In this document: positions 33,818 through 43,752 of the stretch, piece by piece
Numbering within the stretch: position 1 is the stretch's first letter
Layout of the letters: every line of letters begins with the position of its first letter
Assembly (NCBI RefSeq): GCF_001889265.1
Contig: NZ_CP018151.1
Span: 1,612,001-1,676,000 of the forward strand
Direction of reading: 5' to 3'
Length of the DNA stretch: 64,000 nt
Source: Microbacterium sp. 1.5R
Lineage (GTDB): Bacteria > Actinomycetota > Actinomycetes > Actinomycetales > Microbacteriaceae
Translations under genes and position numbers: made by a program
The notes under the pieces: model-generated
Told to the model about the DNA's origin: nothing
Databases searched by the model: none
Seen by the model: only the letters and a program-made list of their open reading frames with translations

Positions 33818-35332
33818 TCACTTCACGTCTTCGTCGACCCAGTCCATCGACTTGCTGACGGCCTTGCGCCACAGACGCAGCTGGCGATCGCGCTCTCCGT
33901 CTTCCATGGAGGGCTCCCAACGGCGGTCCTCCTGCCAGTTGGCGGAGAGATCGTCGAGTCCGTTCCAGAATCCGACGGCGAGACCGGCCGCGTAAGCGGC
34001 GCCGAGCGCCGTCGTCTCCGCCACGACGGGGCGAACGACCGGCACACCGAGCACATCGGCCTGGAACTGCATGAGCGCGTCGTTCGCGACCATCCCGCCG
34101 TCGACCTTGAGTTCCGTGAGGTCGACTCCGGCATCCGCGTTGACGGCGTCGAGCACGTCGCGGGTCTGGAATGCGACCGCCTCGAGCGCTGCGCGAGCGA
34201 TGTGATTCTTGTTCGCGTAGCGGGTGAGGCCCACGATGGCGCCGCGGGCGTCCGGACGCCAGTAGGGCGCGAACAGACCGGAGAACGCCGGGACGATGTA
34301 CACGCCGCCGTTGTCGTCGACCTGCTTCGCGAGTTCTTCGACCTCGGGAGCGGAGCCGATGATGCCGAGCTGGTCGCGCAGCCACTGGATCAGGGATCCG
34401 GTGACGGCGATCGAGCCCTCGAGCGCGTAGTGCGTCGGTCCGTCGCCGAGCTTGTAGCCGACAGTGGTGAGCAGGCCGTTCTTCGAGTGGACGATCTCCT
34501 CACCCGTGTTGAAGATCAGGAAGCACCCGGTGCCGTAGGTGTTCTTGCTCTCGCCCGTGTTGAATGCGGCCTGGCCGAAGGTCGCGGCCTGCTGGTCGCC
34601 GAGGATGCCGGCGATCGGCGTCTCGCGCAGCAGTGACGAGTCCTCGGCTGCGCCGTAGACCTCGGACGAGGAGCGGATCTCGGGCATCATCGAGCGGGGA
34701 ACGCCGAACGCCTCGAGGATGTCGTCGCGCCACTCGAGCGTCTCGAGATCCATGAACATCGTGCGCGAGGCGTTGGTGACGTCCGTCACGTGAACGCCGC
34801 CGTCGACACCGCCGGTGAGGTTCCAGAGCACCCAGCTGTCCGTCGTGCCGAAGACGAGGTCGCCGGCATCCGCCTTCTCGCGAGCGCCCTCGACGTTCTC
34901 GAGGATCCAGGCGATCTTGGTGCCGGAGAAGTAGGTGGCGAGGGGGAGGCCCACGATGGGCTTGAACCGCTCGACCCCGCCGTCGGCCGCGAGGCGGTCG
35001 ACGATCTCCTGCGTACGGGTGTCCTGCCAGACGATTGCGTTGTAGACGGCCTTGCCGGTGGTCTTGTCCCAGACGACAGCGGTCTCGCGCTGGTTCGTGA
35101 TTCCGACCGCGGCGATGTCGTGGCGCGTCAGGTCGGCGCGACTCAGTGCGAGTCCGATGACCTCCTGCACGTTGCGCCAGATCTCAGCGGGGTCGTGCTC
35201 GACCCAGCCTGCCTTGGGCAGGATCTGCTCGTGCTCCTTCTGACCGGTCGCGACGATGCTGCCCTTCTTGTCGAAGATGATCGCGCGGCTGGAGGTGGTG
35301 CCCTGATCGATGGCGATGATGTAGTCGGCCAT
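33818..35332 (-). CDS. glpK: Glycerol kinase
   Basis: A 504-residue FGGY kinase that phosphorylates glycerol to glycerol-3-phosphate. It begins [24 protein letters not shown] blocks include [17 protein letters not shown], the active-site [30 protein letters not shown] and [17 protein letters not shown]. The start at 35332 follows AAGGAGAAC. It is the last gene of glpD-glpF-glpK, 29 bases after glpF. Confidence 0.97.
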   Translation of the reverse strand: MADYIIAIDQGTTSSRAIIFDKKGSIVATGQKEHEQILPKAGWVEHDPAEIWRNVQEVIGLALSRADLTRHDIAAVGITNQRETAVVWDKTTGKAVYNAIVWQDTRTQEIVDRLAADGGVERFKPIVGLPLATYFSGTKIAWILENVEGAREKADAGDLVFGTTDSWVLWNLTGGVDGGVHVTDVTNASRTMFMDLETLEWRDDILEAFGVPRSMMPEIRSSSEVYGAAEDSSLLRETPIAGILGDQQAATFGQAAFNTGESKNTYGTGCFLIFNTGEEIVHSKNGLLTTVGYKLGDGPTHYALEGSIAVTGSLIQWLRDQLGIIGSAPEVEELAKQVDDNGGVYIVPAFSGLFAPYWRPDARGAIVGLTRYANKNHIARAALEAVAFQTRDVLDAVNADAGVDLTELKVDGGMVANDALMQFQADVLGVPVVRPVVAETTALGAAYAAGLAVGFWNGLDDLSANWQEDRRWEPSMEDGERDRQLRLWRKAVSKSMDWVDEDVK

Positions 35333-35361
35333 TGTGTTCTCCTTTGAAGTCAGGTTCGGGT

Positions 35362-36114
35362 TCAGGCGAGGTTGAGCAGTACCGGCGCAGCGACGGCGGC
35401 GAGGACACCACCGATGAGCGGACCGACGACCGGGACCCACGAGTAGGACCAGTCGCTGGAACCCTTGCCCTTGATCGGGAGGATGGCGTGGGCGATGCGG
35501 GGGCCGAGGTCACGTGCCGGGTTGATCGCGTATCCGGTCGGTCCACCGAGCGATGCACCGATGGCGACCACGACGAGTGCGACGGGAAGGGCGCTGAGCG
35601 GGCCGAGGCCTCCGGGGACGCCGATCTCGATGTCGCCGTAGTCAGCGAACGCGAAGACCGCGAACACGAGGACGAACGTGCCGATGACCTCGGTGACGAG
35701 GTTCCAGCCGTACGAGCGGATCGCGGGACCGGTCGAGAAGACGCCGAGCTTGTTGGCGGGGTCGGGCTCCTCGTCGAAGTGCTGCTTGTAGGCCAGCCAG
35801 GTGAGGATCGCACCGACGATCGCGCCGAGCAGCTCAGCACCGGTCGCGACCGCGAACTGAGAGAAGTCGATCTTGCCTGCGACGAGAAGGCCGATGCCGA
35901 CAGCAGGGTTCAGGATGGCGCCGGAGTAGGCGGAGGCGAGGACACCCACGAAGACCGCGAGACCCCATCCCCAGTTGACCATCAGGAAACCGCCGCCGAA
36001 GCCCTTGTTCTTGGCTAGCGCGACGTTGGCGACCACACCACATCCGAGGAGGATCAGCAGCGCTGTGCCGACGAACTCCGAGAGGAAGTAGAGACCGAGA
36101 TTCACTTCAGTCAT
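35362..36114 (-). CDS. glpF: Glycerol uptake facilitator (aquaglyceroporin)
   Basis: A 250-residue MIP channel with six hydrophobic helices and the two pore loops NPAVGIG and NPARDLGPR. The aspartate after the second NPA box is typical of glycerol facilitators rather than water-only channels. It lies between glpD and glpK in the same direction, so glycerol is taken up and then phosphorylated by GlpK. Confidence 0.95.
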   Translation of the reverse strand: MTEVNLGLYFLSEFVGTALLILLGCGVVANVALAKNKGFGGGFLMVNWGWGLAVFVGVLASAYSGAILNPAVGIGLLVAGKIDFSQFAVATGAELLGAIVGAILTWLAYKQHFDEEPDPANKLGVFSTGPAIRSYGWNLVTEVIGTFVLVFAVFAFADYGDIEIGVPGGLGPLSALPVALVVVAIGASLGGPTGYAINPARDLGPRIAHAILPIKGKGSSDWSYSWVPVVGPLIGGVLAAVAAPVLLNLA

Positions 36115-36135
36115 GTCTTCATTGACCTTTCTTGA

Positions 36136-36161
36136 GTGCCAGGGCCCCTTAGCCCTGGCAC
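36136..36161 (-). terminator. Stem-loop between glpD and glpF
   Basis: GTGCCAGGGC and GCCCTGGCAC pair perfectly around a six-base loop. A second hairpin with seven-base arms (36174-36180 and 36188-36194) lies closer to the glpD stop. The two stems may partly end the glpD message or protect processed ends, which would set different levels of glpD and glpFK. Confidence 0.5.
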
Positions 36162-36206
36162 TTGTTGGGAATTACACCGCGTGGAGGGCGGTGTTCGGAT
36201 GTCTCG

Positions 36207-37916
36207 TCAGCCGCGTGCGCGTGACGAGATCTGGAGTCCATGGCGTTCGTTCAGCAGCGCCCGCGTCTGCTCGAGTTCGGCATCGTGCCGTGCGCGATCC
36301 CAGTCGAGCAGAGGAGACAGCGCGTCTGCAAGCTCTTCGAGCACATCCGCATCGGCATTGCCGGTGAAAGCGATGCTCGTGCGGCGCAGAACGACGTCCT
36401 GCAGTCGCGCGACCATCTCGTTCTCGACCATCCATGCCAGCTCGCGCGTCGAGAGGTCGCCGCCGACCAGAGGCGCGTCGTCTCCCTGCTCGATGAACTC
36501 CCAGACCTGCGCGGCGCGGGTTCCGTATCGGGCGAGAAGACGCTCGGCGCGATCGCCGGCTCCGGGCAGGTTCTCCTGGATCCAGATGCGACGTGCCTTC
36601 TCGGTGCGCGGGAAGTCACGGCCTCCGCCGATGGCGCGTCCGGCGGTGGACACGGTGCGGGTGCGACCGATCAGACCGAGCACCACGTCGGAGAGCGATT
36701 CGCCGAGGGCTCGGAAGGTGGTCCACTTGCCTCCGACGAGGCTCACGAGAGGGGCGGCACCCTTCTCGTCGACTTCGATGCGATAGTCGCGAGAGACGAA
36801 TCCCGGTGCGGTGTCCTCGTGCCGGGGGAGCGGACGGATCCCCGAGAAGTTGAAGACGATCTGCTCTCGGGTCACGTCGATCGTCGGGAAGACGTGGTGG
36901 ATGAGGTCGAAGAAGTAGTCGATCTCCTCCTCGGTGCACACCGGGACCTCGCGGGGGTCTGCATCGATGTCGGTCGTCCCCACGAGAACGCGACCCTTGA
37001 GCGGGTAGATCAGGACGATGCGACCGTCGGAGTGCTCGAAGAAGATCTCGCGTCCGCGCGTCGCCTCGAGGAGCTCGGGGTGGTCGAGGACGATGTGGGA
37101 TCCCTTGGTGCCGCCCATGAAACGCGTGTCGTTGCCCAGCGCGTCGTTGGTGAGATCGGTCCACGGACCGGATGCGTTCACGACGACATCGGCGGTGACG
37201 GTGAACTCGGTCCCGCTCTCACGATCGCGGAGGACGACCTTCTCGCCGTCCCGCGCGATCGCCTCGACGTAGTTCAGTGCGACGGCGCCGGGGTGTGCGG
37301 CGCGTCCGTCCTGCAGGACGTCGAGCGCGAGGCGCTCCGGGTCGTGCATAGACGCGTCGTAGTAGGTGGCCGTGTACTTGATGTTCGGGTCGAGCGAGGG
37401 GAGCTCGGCGAGCGAGCGCTTGCGGCCCAGGAACCGGTGACGGGGCACCATGCCGCCGTCGCGGGAGAACGTGTCGTAGATCGTCAGTCCGACCTTGATC
37501 AGGAACGCTCCACGCTCCTGGGGCTTGCCGCTCTTGTGCGTGAGGAAGCGCAGGGGAGCGGACAGGATGCCGGAGAAGGTCGAGTAGATGGGGATCGTCG
37601 TCTCGAGCGGCTTGACGTAGTGCGGGGCGATCTTCAGCAGACCGTTGCGCTCTTCGACCGATTCGCGCACGAGTCGGAACTCGCCGTTCTCGAGATAGCG
37701 GATGCCGCCGTGGATCATGTGGCTCGACGCCGCCGACGCGCCGGAGGCGAAGTCGCCTCGCTCGACGAGCAGTACGTCGACGCCCTGCAGCGCCAGATCA
37801 CGGAACGCGGAGATCCCGTTGATCCCGGCTCCGATGACAAGGACGCTCGTGCGTCCGGACTCACGGACGGCGCGGACTGCCGCGCGTTCCGGTGATGAGT
37901 GTGTCGACTCGATCAT
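36207..37916 (-). CDS. glpD: Glycerol-3-phosphate dehydrogenase (aerobic, FAD)
   Basis: A 569-residue flavoprotein that oxidises glycerol-3-phosphate to dihydroxyacetone phosphate and passes electrons to quinone. The FAD site is VLVIGAGINGISAFRDLA near residue 24, followed by SSHMIHGGIRYLE. IYPLKGRVLVGTTDID and GGKWTTFRALGE are also typical. The ATG at 37916 is chosen because further upstream the frame runs into the divergent regulator region. A palindromic operator lies 63 bases upstream. Confidence 0.95.
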   Translation of the reverse strand: MIESTHSSPERAAVRAVRESGRTSVLVIGAGINGISAFRDLALQGVDVLLVERGDFASGASAASSHMIHGGIRYLENGEFRLVRESVEERNGLLKIAPHYVKPLETTIPIYSTFSGILSAPLRFLTHKSGKPQERGAFLIKVGLTIYDTFSRDGGMVPRHRFLGRKRSLAELPSLDPNIKYTATYYDASMHDPERLALDVLQDGRAAHPGAVALNYVEAIARDGEKVVLRDRESGTEFTVTADVVVNASGPWTDLTNDALGNDTRFMGGTKGSHIVLDHPELLEATRGREIFFEHSDGRIVLIYPLKGRVLVGTTDIDADPREVPVCTEEEIDYFFDLIHHVFPTIDVTREQIVFNFSGIRPLPRHEDTAPGFVSRDYRIEVDEKGAAPLVSLVGGKWTTFRALGESLSDVVLGLIGRTRTVSTAGRAIGGGRDFPRTEKARRIWIQENLPGAGDRAERLLARYGTRAAQVWEFIEQGDDAPLVGGDLSTRELAWMVENEMVARLQDVVLRRTSIAFTGNADADVLEELADALSPLLDWDRARHDAELEQTRALLNERHGLQISSRARG

Positions 37917-37978
37917 CTTCGACCCTTCTCTGTGCGTGCTCCCAGCTTCGACCTGATCGCCCACCACGCGCAAGCCCG

Positions 37979-37994
37979 TTGCACATATGTGCAA
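37979..37994. promoter_or_regulatory. 16-bp palindromic operator in the glp divergent region
   Basis: TTGCACATATGTGCAA is a perfect palindrome between glpD and the SorC-type gene. It ends 22 bases before the regulator ATG and stands upstream of glpD. Its place and symmetry fit an operator for the regulator encoded next to it. Confidence 0.7.
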
Positions 37995-38016
37995 AGATCG
38001 ACTCGAGGAGGTCGTC

Positions 38017-38988
38017 ATGCGCCAGTCTGACGCGGGATCGCGCGATTCCAAGCTGATCGCCGCGCTCACCGCGGCACAGCTCTACTACATGCAGGACAAG
38101 ACCATGGAGGTGATCGCGCAGGAGCTGAAGACCTCGCGATCATCGGTGTCGCGCCTGCTCAGCTTCGCCCGCGAGAGCGGACTCGTGGACATCCGCATCA
38201 ATTCCCCTCTCGAGCGACTCGGCATGCTGGAGCAGCGCATCCGGGACAGACATCGCCTCGTGGCCCACGTCGTACCGATCCCCGAGATCGTCAGCGAGGT
38301 CGAGAGGCTCGAGCGGGTGGCTCTGACCGCAGGGCGGCTGCTGTCGCAGTTCGTCGACTCGAACATGATCGTGGGTGTCGCGTGGGGATCCACGATCAGC
38401 GCGGTCAGCCGTGGTCTCACCCAGAAGGAGACGCACAACACGACGTTCGTGCAGTTGAACGGTGCCGGGAACACGCAGACCAGCGGGGTCGAGTACTCGA
38501 GCGACATCCTCCAGCGCTTCGGCAGCGCGTTCGGTGCGCAGGTGCAGCAGTTCCCCGTGCCCGCGTTCTTCGACGATCCCTCGACGCGCGAGGCGATGTG
38601 GCGAGAGCGGAGCACTCTGCGGGTGCTCGACCTGCAGTCGAAGATGGACATCGCCGTGTTCAGTCTCGGCTCTCCGGCCGCGGAAGTCCCCAGTCGCGTG
38701 TACGTCGGCGGCTATCTCGGTCGCGACGACTACCGGAGCCTCCGGGAGGACCATGCGATCGGCGACGTGGCCACGGTCTTCTTCCGCGCGGACGGGTCCT
38801 GGAGGGACATCCGTGTCAACGCACGGGCGACGGGTCCGGGTCTCGACCGGCTGCGGCGGGTGCCCCGACGCGTGTGCGTGGTGTCCGGTGTTCCGAAGCT
38901 CGCCAGCCTCCGCGCCGCCATCGCCGCCGACCTCATCACGGACGTGGTGCTCGATGAAGGACTCGCGCGCAGGCTCGTCGAGGACTGA
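38017..38988 (+). CDS. SorC/DeoR-type sugar-binding transcriptional regulator
   Basis: A 323-residue SorC-family regulator. The N-terminal helix-turn-helix is DKTMEVIAQELKTSRSSVSR (about residues 35-54), and the large effector domain with the phosphosugar fold has VGVAWGSTISAV and a GRDDYRSLREDHAIGDV block. The ATG at 38017 follows GAGGAGG; an earlier start lies inside the operator palindrome. It is divergent from glpD, so it is likely to control glycerol genes with a phosphorylated three-carbon effector, taking the place of the usual GlpR. Confidence 0.88.
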   Translation: MRQSDAGSRDSKLIAALTAAQLYYMQDKTMEVIAQELKTSRSSVSRLLSFARESGLVDIRINSPLERLGMLEQRIRDRHRLVAHVVPIPEIVSEVERLERVALTAGRLLSQFVDSNMIVGVAWGSTISAVSRGLTQKETHNTTFVQLNGAGNTQTSGVEYSSDILQRFGSAFGAQVQQFPVPAFFDDPSTREAMWRERSTLRVLDLQSKMDIAVFSLGSPAAEVPSRVYVGGYLGRDDYRSLREDHAIGDVATVFFRADGSWRDIRVNARATGPGLDRLRRVPRRVCVVSGVPKLASLRAAIAADLITDVVLDEGLARRLVED

Positions 38989-38990
38989 CC

Positions 38991-40148
38991 CTACGGCTCG
39001 TCGGTCGAGGATTCCGGGCCGGAGCGGAACTCTCGGATCAGATGCTGGACGACTGCACCGAGGTCGCCGCCCGTCGCGTTCGCGATCGTCAGCTGACGCT
39101 CGTAGCTCGCGCCGTCCGTGAGGATCGTCTCGATGCTGCCGAACTCACGCACGCAGCCGAGTTCGACCGCGACCGGGGCGAGCTCCTCGAGCACCTCCGA
39201 AAGATGCTCCCGCACGGGACGCTGGGTTCCGGCGGCGTCGACGATCACCCGCGCGTCCAAGCCGTAGCGCGCGGCGCGCCACTTGTTCTCCCGGTGGTAC
39301 CAGGCGGGCATCTGCGCGAGGGGGAGTCCCTCGTCCATCTGACGCGAGAGGTGCTCGACCAGGACCTGCACGAGCGCGGCCACCGCGGCGAGCTCCGGCA
39401 GCGTGGAGAGCCCGTCGCATGCCCGCACCTCGATCGTCCCCCACCGCGGTGCGGGCCGGATGTCCCAGCGCACTTCGGTGGCGTCCGCCATCACACCGGT
39501 GCGCACCATGTCGTCGAGGTAGGCCTCGTACTCCGACCAGTCCTGCAGCGGCCACGGGAGCCCCGCAGTGGGCAGCTGCTGGAACACCAGAGCACGGTTC
39601 GAGGCGTATCCGGTGCGCTCACCGGCCCAGAACGGACTCGAGGCGGAGAGAGCCTGCAGATGCGGGAGATAAGCGGCGAGGGCGTTGATGATCGGGATGA
39701 CCTTGCGCTGATCCTCCACGCCGATGTGGACGTGGATCCCCCAGATCATCATGTTCCGACCCCACCACTGGGTGCGCTCGATCAGGGTGTGGTAGCGCGT
39801 CTTGTCGGTCACTTCCTGGTGGTACCACTGCGCGAACGGGTGACTGCCGGCCGAGAGCAGCTCGATGCCGGCCGGATCCGTCGCCGCACGAACAGCGGTG
39901 ATCGCGTTGGCGATGTCGTCTACGGCATGGGCCACGGAATCGCCGATGCCGCTGGTGACCTCGATCGTGTTGGTGAGCAGTTCGCCCGTCACGGTGTGCC
40001 GTTCTTCTGCACTCTCATCCTCGAGTGCGGACAGCAGCTCGGGGGCGCGGCCGACGAGATCACCACTCACCGGATCGGCGAGCATGATCTCCCACTCGAG
40101 ACCGACGGTGGACCGGGCCGATGGCGCGAAATCGAGCTTCACGAGCAC
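38991..40148 (-). CDS. YbdK-type carboxylate-amine ligase (glutamate-cysteine ligase family 2)
   Basis: A 385-residue GCS2-family protein. It has STVGLEWEIMLADP at the N-terminus, then GSHPFAQWYHQEVTDKTRY, the MMIWGIHVHIGVED block and the C-terminal WRAARYGLDARV with KWRAAR. YbdK in E. coli shows weak gamma-glutamyl-cysteine ligase activity, but the natural role is unclear, and Actinobacteria use mycothiol rather than glutathione. GTG at 40148 is the longest start; GTG two codons later also fits. Confidence 0.85.
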   Translation of the reverse strand: MLVKLDFAPSARSTVGLEWEIMLADPVSGDLVGRAPELLSALEDESAEERHTVTGELLTNTIEVTSGIGDSVAHAVDDIANAITAVRAATDPAGIELLSAGSHPFAQWYHQEVTDKTRYHTLIERTQWWGRNMMIWGIHVHIGVEDQRKVIPIINALAAYLPHLQALSASSPFWAGERTGYASNRALVFQQLPTAGLPWPLQDWSEYEAYLDDMVRTGVMADATEVRWDIRPAPRWGTIEVRACDGLSTLPELAAVAALVQVLVEHLSRQMDEGLPLAQMPAWYHRENKWRAARYGLDARVIVDAAGTQRPVREHLSEVLEELAPVAVELGCVREFGSIETILTDGASYERQLTIANATGGDLGAVVQHLIREFRSGPESSTDEP

Positions 40149-40220
40149 AGTCTGACACGCGCTGTCGGCGACACGGCAACCGTCGTGTCGCCGCGTTTCG
40201 CTCCTGGGCCGCGGATCTGG

Positions 40221-40226
40221 CAGAAT
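40221..40226 (+). promoter_or_regulatory. Possible -10 (CAGAAT) in the rpsP upstream region
   Basis: The 203-base gap between the YbdK-type gene and rpsP holds the sequence GGCAGAATAGA. The rplS promoter region contains the similar GGCAGAATGAG. A leader of about 120 bases would follow here. The -35 element is not clear. Confidence 0.35.
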
Positions 40227-40351
40227 AGAAGGTCGGACGACGTGCTCGACCCTCTATCCAGCACTCGTCCTCCCTATTTGAGCTTCCGCCGGGTGTGCAC
40301 CCCACTCTCCAGGCGATCGGTTCGTTACCTTCCACACAATTCAGGAGAATC

Positions 40352-40786
40352 GTGGCTGTCAAGATTCGTCTCAAGCGCCTGGGCAAGATCCGTGCGCCGT
40401 ACTACCGCATCGTCGTCGCCGACTCGAAGACCAAGCGCGATGGTCGCGTGATCGAGGAGATCGGCAAGTACCACCCCACCGAGGAGCCCTCGTTCATCGA
40501 GATCGACTCCGACCGTGCGCAGTACTGGCTCTCCGTCGGCGCTCAGCCGACCGAGCAGGTCGCTGCTCTGCTCAAGATCACGGGCGACTGGGGCAAGTTC
40601 AAGGGCGACAAGGACGCGAAGTCCACGCTGAAGGTCAAGGAGCCCAAGGTTCCGTTCGAGATCGACGCGTCCAAGAAGTCCGTCGTCAAGCCCAAGGCCG
40701 AGAAGAAGGTGGAGGCCCCCGCTGAGGAGGCTCCCGCCAAGGCCGACGCGGAGGCCGCAGAGGCTCCCGCCGCCGACGCAGAGTAA
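40352..40786 (+). CDS. rpsP: 30S ribosomal protein S16
   Basis: A 144-residue S16. The core ([20 protein letters not shown] to about residue 90) is standard. A long Ala/Glu/Lys/Pro-rich tail is added at the C-terminus, a common actinobacterial extension. The GTG at 40352 is preceded by CAGGAGA. It opens the rpsP-khpA-rimM-trmD run, six bases before khpA. Confidence 0.96.
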   Translation: MAVKIRLKRLGKIRAPYYRIVVADSKTKRDGRVIEEIGKYHPTEEPSFIEIDSDRAQYWLSVGAQPTEQVAALLKITGDWGKFKGDKDAKSTLKVKEPKVPFEIDASKKSVVKPKAEKKVEAPAEEAPAKADAEAAEAPAADAE

Positions 40787-40792
40787 TTCGTC

Positions 40793-41023
40793 GTGCTCGC
40801 CGCCGCGCTCGAACACATCGTCAAGGGGATCGTCGATCACCCTGAAGATGTCCGCATCAACGCTTCCACGACGCCGAGAGGCGACCTGCTCGAGGTGCGT
40901 GTGCACCCCGACGACCGTGGTCGAGTGATCGGGCGCGGCGGCCGCACCGCAAAAGCACTGCGCACGCTCATCGCCGCTCTCGCGGATGGGCGGCGTGTCC
41001 GGGTCGACGTCGCGGATGACTGA
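40793..41023 (+). CDS. khpA: KH domain RNA-binding protein KhpA
   Basis: A 76-residue single KH domain protein. The GXXG loop is GRGG inside RVIGRGGRTAKALRTLI. KhpA proteins bind RNA and act with KhpB in cell-size and division control in some Gram-positive bacteria. GTG start at 40793. Its stop overlaps the rimM start by eight bases. Confidence 0.92.
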   Translation: MLAAALEHIVKGIVDHPEDVRINASTTPRGDLLEVRVHPDDRGRVIGRGGRTAKALRTLIAALADGRRVRVDVADD

Positions 41024-41627
41024 CGTGGTGTCCAAGGACCGCAACCAGGGCAAGAACCAGCTGCGGGTGGGGCGCCTCGTCAAGGCCCACGGCCTCAAGG
41101 GCGCTCTCAAGCTCGAGCTGTACACCGACAACCCGGAACGCCGATTCACTCCGGGAGCAGAGTTCACGTTGCAGGTGCCTGAGGCATCTCCGTGGCACGG
41201 CAAGACCGTCGTCGTTCGCGAATACCGCGTGATGAACGGCAACCCCGTCGTCTTCCTCAAGGATGTCGACGATCGCGAGGGCGCAGAGACTCTCGTCCGA
41301 GCCATCCTCTGGATCGATCAGGACAACGACGAGGTCGAGGACAACGCGTGGTTCGACCATCAGCTCGTGGGTCTCGACGTCGTCCGTGACGGCGTCGTCG
41401 TGGGCAAAGTGGCTCGCGTCGAGCATTTCCCTGCGCAGGATCTGCTCATCGTCAGGTCCGGCGAGCAGGACATCATGGTGCCGTTCGTCCAGGCGATCGT
41501 TCCCACGGTCGACATCAGCGCCGGGCGCGTCATCGTCACGCCGCCTGCGGGCCTCTTCGAAGAGCTCCCTGACGCGTCCGATGCGACGGAGGCGGGGGAG
41601 TCCTCCGACTCCGACGCCACTGACTGA
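41016..41627 (+). CDS. rimM: Ribosome maturation factor RimM
   Basis: A 203-residue RimM, a 30S maturation factor that binds S19. It has [20 protein letters not shown] at the N-terminus and the PRC-barrel block [12 protein letters not shown] and [13 protein letters not shown]. It ends in a short acidic/serine tail. The ATG overlaps the khpA stop, so translation is coupled. Confidence 0.95.
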   Translation: MTDVVSKDRNQGKNQLRVGRLVKAHGLKGALKLELYTDNPERRFTPGAEFTLQVPEASPWHGKTVVVREYRVMNGNPVVFLKDVDDREGAETLVRAILWIDQDNDEVEDNAWFDHQLVGLDVVRDGVVVGKVARVEHFPAQDLLIVRSGEQDIMVPFVQAIVPTVDISAGRVIVTPPAGLFEELPDASDATEAGESSDSDATD

Positions 41628-41646
41628 TCCCTCGTTCGGCCCGCCA

Positions 41647-42357
41647 GTGCGCATCGACGTCCTCTCGATCTTCCCGTCGTACTTCGACGGTCTGACGCTC
41701 TCCCTGCTCGGGAAGGCGCAGAGTACCGGCATCCTCGACCTGCGTGTCCGAGACCTCCGCGAGTGGACGTCTGATCGTCACCGCACCGTGGACGACACCC
41801 CCTACGGGGGCGGGGCGGGGATGGTGATGAAGCCGGAGCCCTGGGGGCTCGCGCTCGACGAGCTGGCATCATCTGCTCCGTCCGAAGAGGGCAGTCGGCC
41901 CACGATCATCTTCCCCTCGCCCGCAGGCGAGGTCTTCACGCAGGCCACCGCACGCGATCTCAGCACTCGCGACCACCTCATCTTCGGATGCGGTCGATAC
42001 GAGGGGATCGACGAGCGGGTGTTCGAATACGCCTCATCGCTCGGCGAGGTGCGGCTCATCAGTCTCGGCGATTACGTCCTCAACGGCGGGGAAGTGGCGA
42101 CGATGGCGATGATCGAGGCCATCGGTCGCCTGATCCCCGGTGTCGTGGGAAATCCGGCGAGCCTCGTCGAGGAGTCTCACGAGGACGGACTCCTCGAGTA
42201 CCCGTCTTACACGAAGCCGTCGGTGTGGCGAGAGCGACCGGTGCCGGACGTGCTGCTGAGCGGCAATCACGGCGCGATCGCTTCCTGGCGGCGGGATCAG
42301 CAGATCGAACGGACGCGACGTCGGCGCCCGGATCTGCTGCCGGACGACGACCGCTAG
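41647..42357 (+). CDS. trmD: tRNA (guanine(37)-N(1))-methyltransferase
   Basis: A 236-residue SPOUT methyltransferase. The opening is [15 protein letters not shown]. The SAM-binding knot contains [15 protein letters not shown] and [30 protein letters not shown] is also conserved. The GTG at 41647 is the family start. The last four bases overlap the converging phosphatase gene. Confidence 0.96.
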   Translation: MRIDVLSIFPSYFDGLTLSLLGKAQSTGILDLRVRDLREWTSDRHRTVDDTPYGGGAGMVMKPEPWGLALDELASSAPSEEGSRPTIIFPSPAGEVFTQATARDLSTRDHLIFGCGRYEGIDERVFEYASSLGEVRLISLGDYVLNGGEVATMAMIEAIGRLIPGVVGNPASLVEESHEDGLLEYPSYTKPSVWRERPVPDVLLSGNHGAIASWRRDQQIERTRRRRPDLLPDDDR

Positions 42358-42947
42358 ACGATCCGTTCGATCCCCGAGTCGATCTCGAACACCACGCCCT
42401 GCGGGTGCCGCAGTGAGAGCGCGGATGCGGGGTCCAGGCCCCGGAGCTCCGCACGCAGCAGCCGACCGATCATCTCGTGACTCACCAGCAGCGGGATCCC
42501 GGACGAAGCCCACCCGCACACCGACAGCGCCCGGCGGGCACGTCCCTTCGCCTGGGCGTAGCTCTCACCTCCGGGAAATGCCCAACCATATCGGTTCTCA
42601 GCCCGGTCCTCGCGGGCGGTGGGGAATCGTTCATCGATCTCGGACCAGGTCAGCCCGGCCATCTCACCGTGATGGAGCTCGGCGAGCTCCGGTACCTCCA
42701 CGAGATCTGCGCCGATCCGATCGGCGACGACGACCGCGGTCCGGAGCGCGCGGCCGAGCGGGCTGGAGCACACGGTGGTGATGCCTCGGTCGACGAGGCG
42801 CGCGGCGACGCTCTGCGCCTGAAGGATGCCGTCCTCGGTCAGAGGCGAGTCGAGTTGTCCGTGCAGCCGATGATCGAGGTTCCAGCGGGTCTGCCCGTGC
42901 CGCACCAGGAACAGGTGTTCTGGCACATGGCGATCCTCCGGAATCAT
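42354..42947 (-). CDS. Histidine phosphatase family protein
   Basis: A 197-residue phosphoglycerate-mutase-like phosphatase. The catalytic motif is [10 protein letters not shown] close to the N-terminus. Other family features are [29 protein letters not shown] and the second histidine in [12 protein letters not shown]. The substrate is unknown: relatives act on phosphosugars, alpha-ribazole phosphate or nucleotides. ATG at 42947 is chosen; a start 69 bases upstream would overlap the divergent methyltransferase gene. Confidence 0.9.
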   Translation of the reverse strand: MIPEDRHVPEHLFLVRHGQTRWNLDHRLHGQLDSPLTEDGILQAQSVAARLVDRGITTVCSSPLGRALRTAVVVADRIGADLVEVPELAELHHGEMAGLTWSEIDERFPTAREDRAENRYGWAFPGGESYAQAKGRARRALSVCGWASSGIPLLVSHEMIGRLLRAELRGLDPASALSLRHPQGVVFEIDSGIERIV

Positions 42948-43002
42948 GGACTCAGGATGGCATAGCCGCGTCGCCTCCGTACCCGGCGGAATCGGCGGCT
43001 GA

Positions 43003-43008
43003 TAGCGT
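43003..43008 (+). promoter_or_regulatory. Candidate -10 box (TAGCGT) for the SAM methyltransferase gene
   Basis: TAGCGT ends six bases before the ATG at 43015; no ribosome site intervenes. Confidence 0.5.
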
Positions 43009-43014
43009 CGCACC

Positions 43015-43752
43015 ATGGTCGATGAGGTGCTGGCGAAGTCGTTCGAGACGATCGGGGCGGATTACGACCGCTACCGTCCCGGATTCCCCGTGGAGGCGGT
43101 CGAGCTCATCGCACCACAGCGCATCGGGACTGCGCTGGACCTCGGCGCGGGCACCGGGAAATTCACGGAACTGCTGTCGGCCAGAGCGGAACGCGTGATC
43201 GCTGTCGAGCCTTCCGAGCAGATGCTGTCGGTTCTGCGAGCCAAGCTTCCGGATGTGGAAGGCCTCATCGGCAGTGCCGAGCGGATTCCGTTGCCGGACG
43301 GCACGGCGGATGTCGTCGCCGTCGCGCAGGCGTTCCATTGGTTCGATCGGGAGTCGGCCTGTGCGGAGATCTCGCGCATCCTCACGCCGGGCGGAACTCT
43401 CGGGCTGGTCTGGAACCACTCGGATCCGTCGAGTTCGTGGGATCGAGCAGCGCACCGTATCGCGCACCCCGCGGTCGCTGACACGGACGGAACGACCAGC
43501 ACCGCCGCGGCGGAGCTCCCCGGATTCACGTTCGTGACGAGCGAATCGATCCACTGGACGGAGCAGATCAGCCGCGAGGCGTACCTCCGTCGCTGGTCGA
43601 CGGTGAGCACCTTCCTCGTGGCCGACGACGATGCGCGTTCGGTGATGACGACCGCCATCGAAGCGGTGCTCGACGGGGACCCGGACACACGCGGGCGCGA
43701 ACAGCTCGAGTTGCCGATCATCACTGACGTGTTCGTCTATCGGCGCGCATGA
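43015..43752 (+). CDS. Class I SAM-dependent methyltransferase
   Basis: A 245-residue methyltransferase (methyltransf_11 type). The SAM motif is ALDLGAGTGKFTELL, then VIAVEPSEQML as the acidic loop, and the VAQAFHWFDRESA block typical of this group. The substrate is not evident. Its stop overlaps the ATG of the pyrimidine-dimer glycosylase gene by four bases, so the two are coupled. Confidence 0.88.
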   Translation: MVDEVLAKSFETIGADYDRYRPGFPVEAVELIAPQRIGTALDLGAGTGKFTELLSARAERVIAVEPSEQMLSVLRAKLPDVEGLIGSAERIPLPDGTADVVAVAQAFHWFDRESACAEISRILTPGGTLGLVWNHSDPSSSWDRAAHRIAHPAVADTDGTTSTAAAELPGFTFVTSESIHWTEQISREAYLRRWSTVSTFLVADDDARSVMTTAIEAVLDGDPDTRGREQLELPIITDVFVYRRA

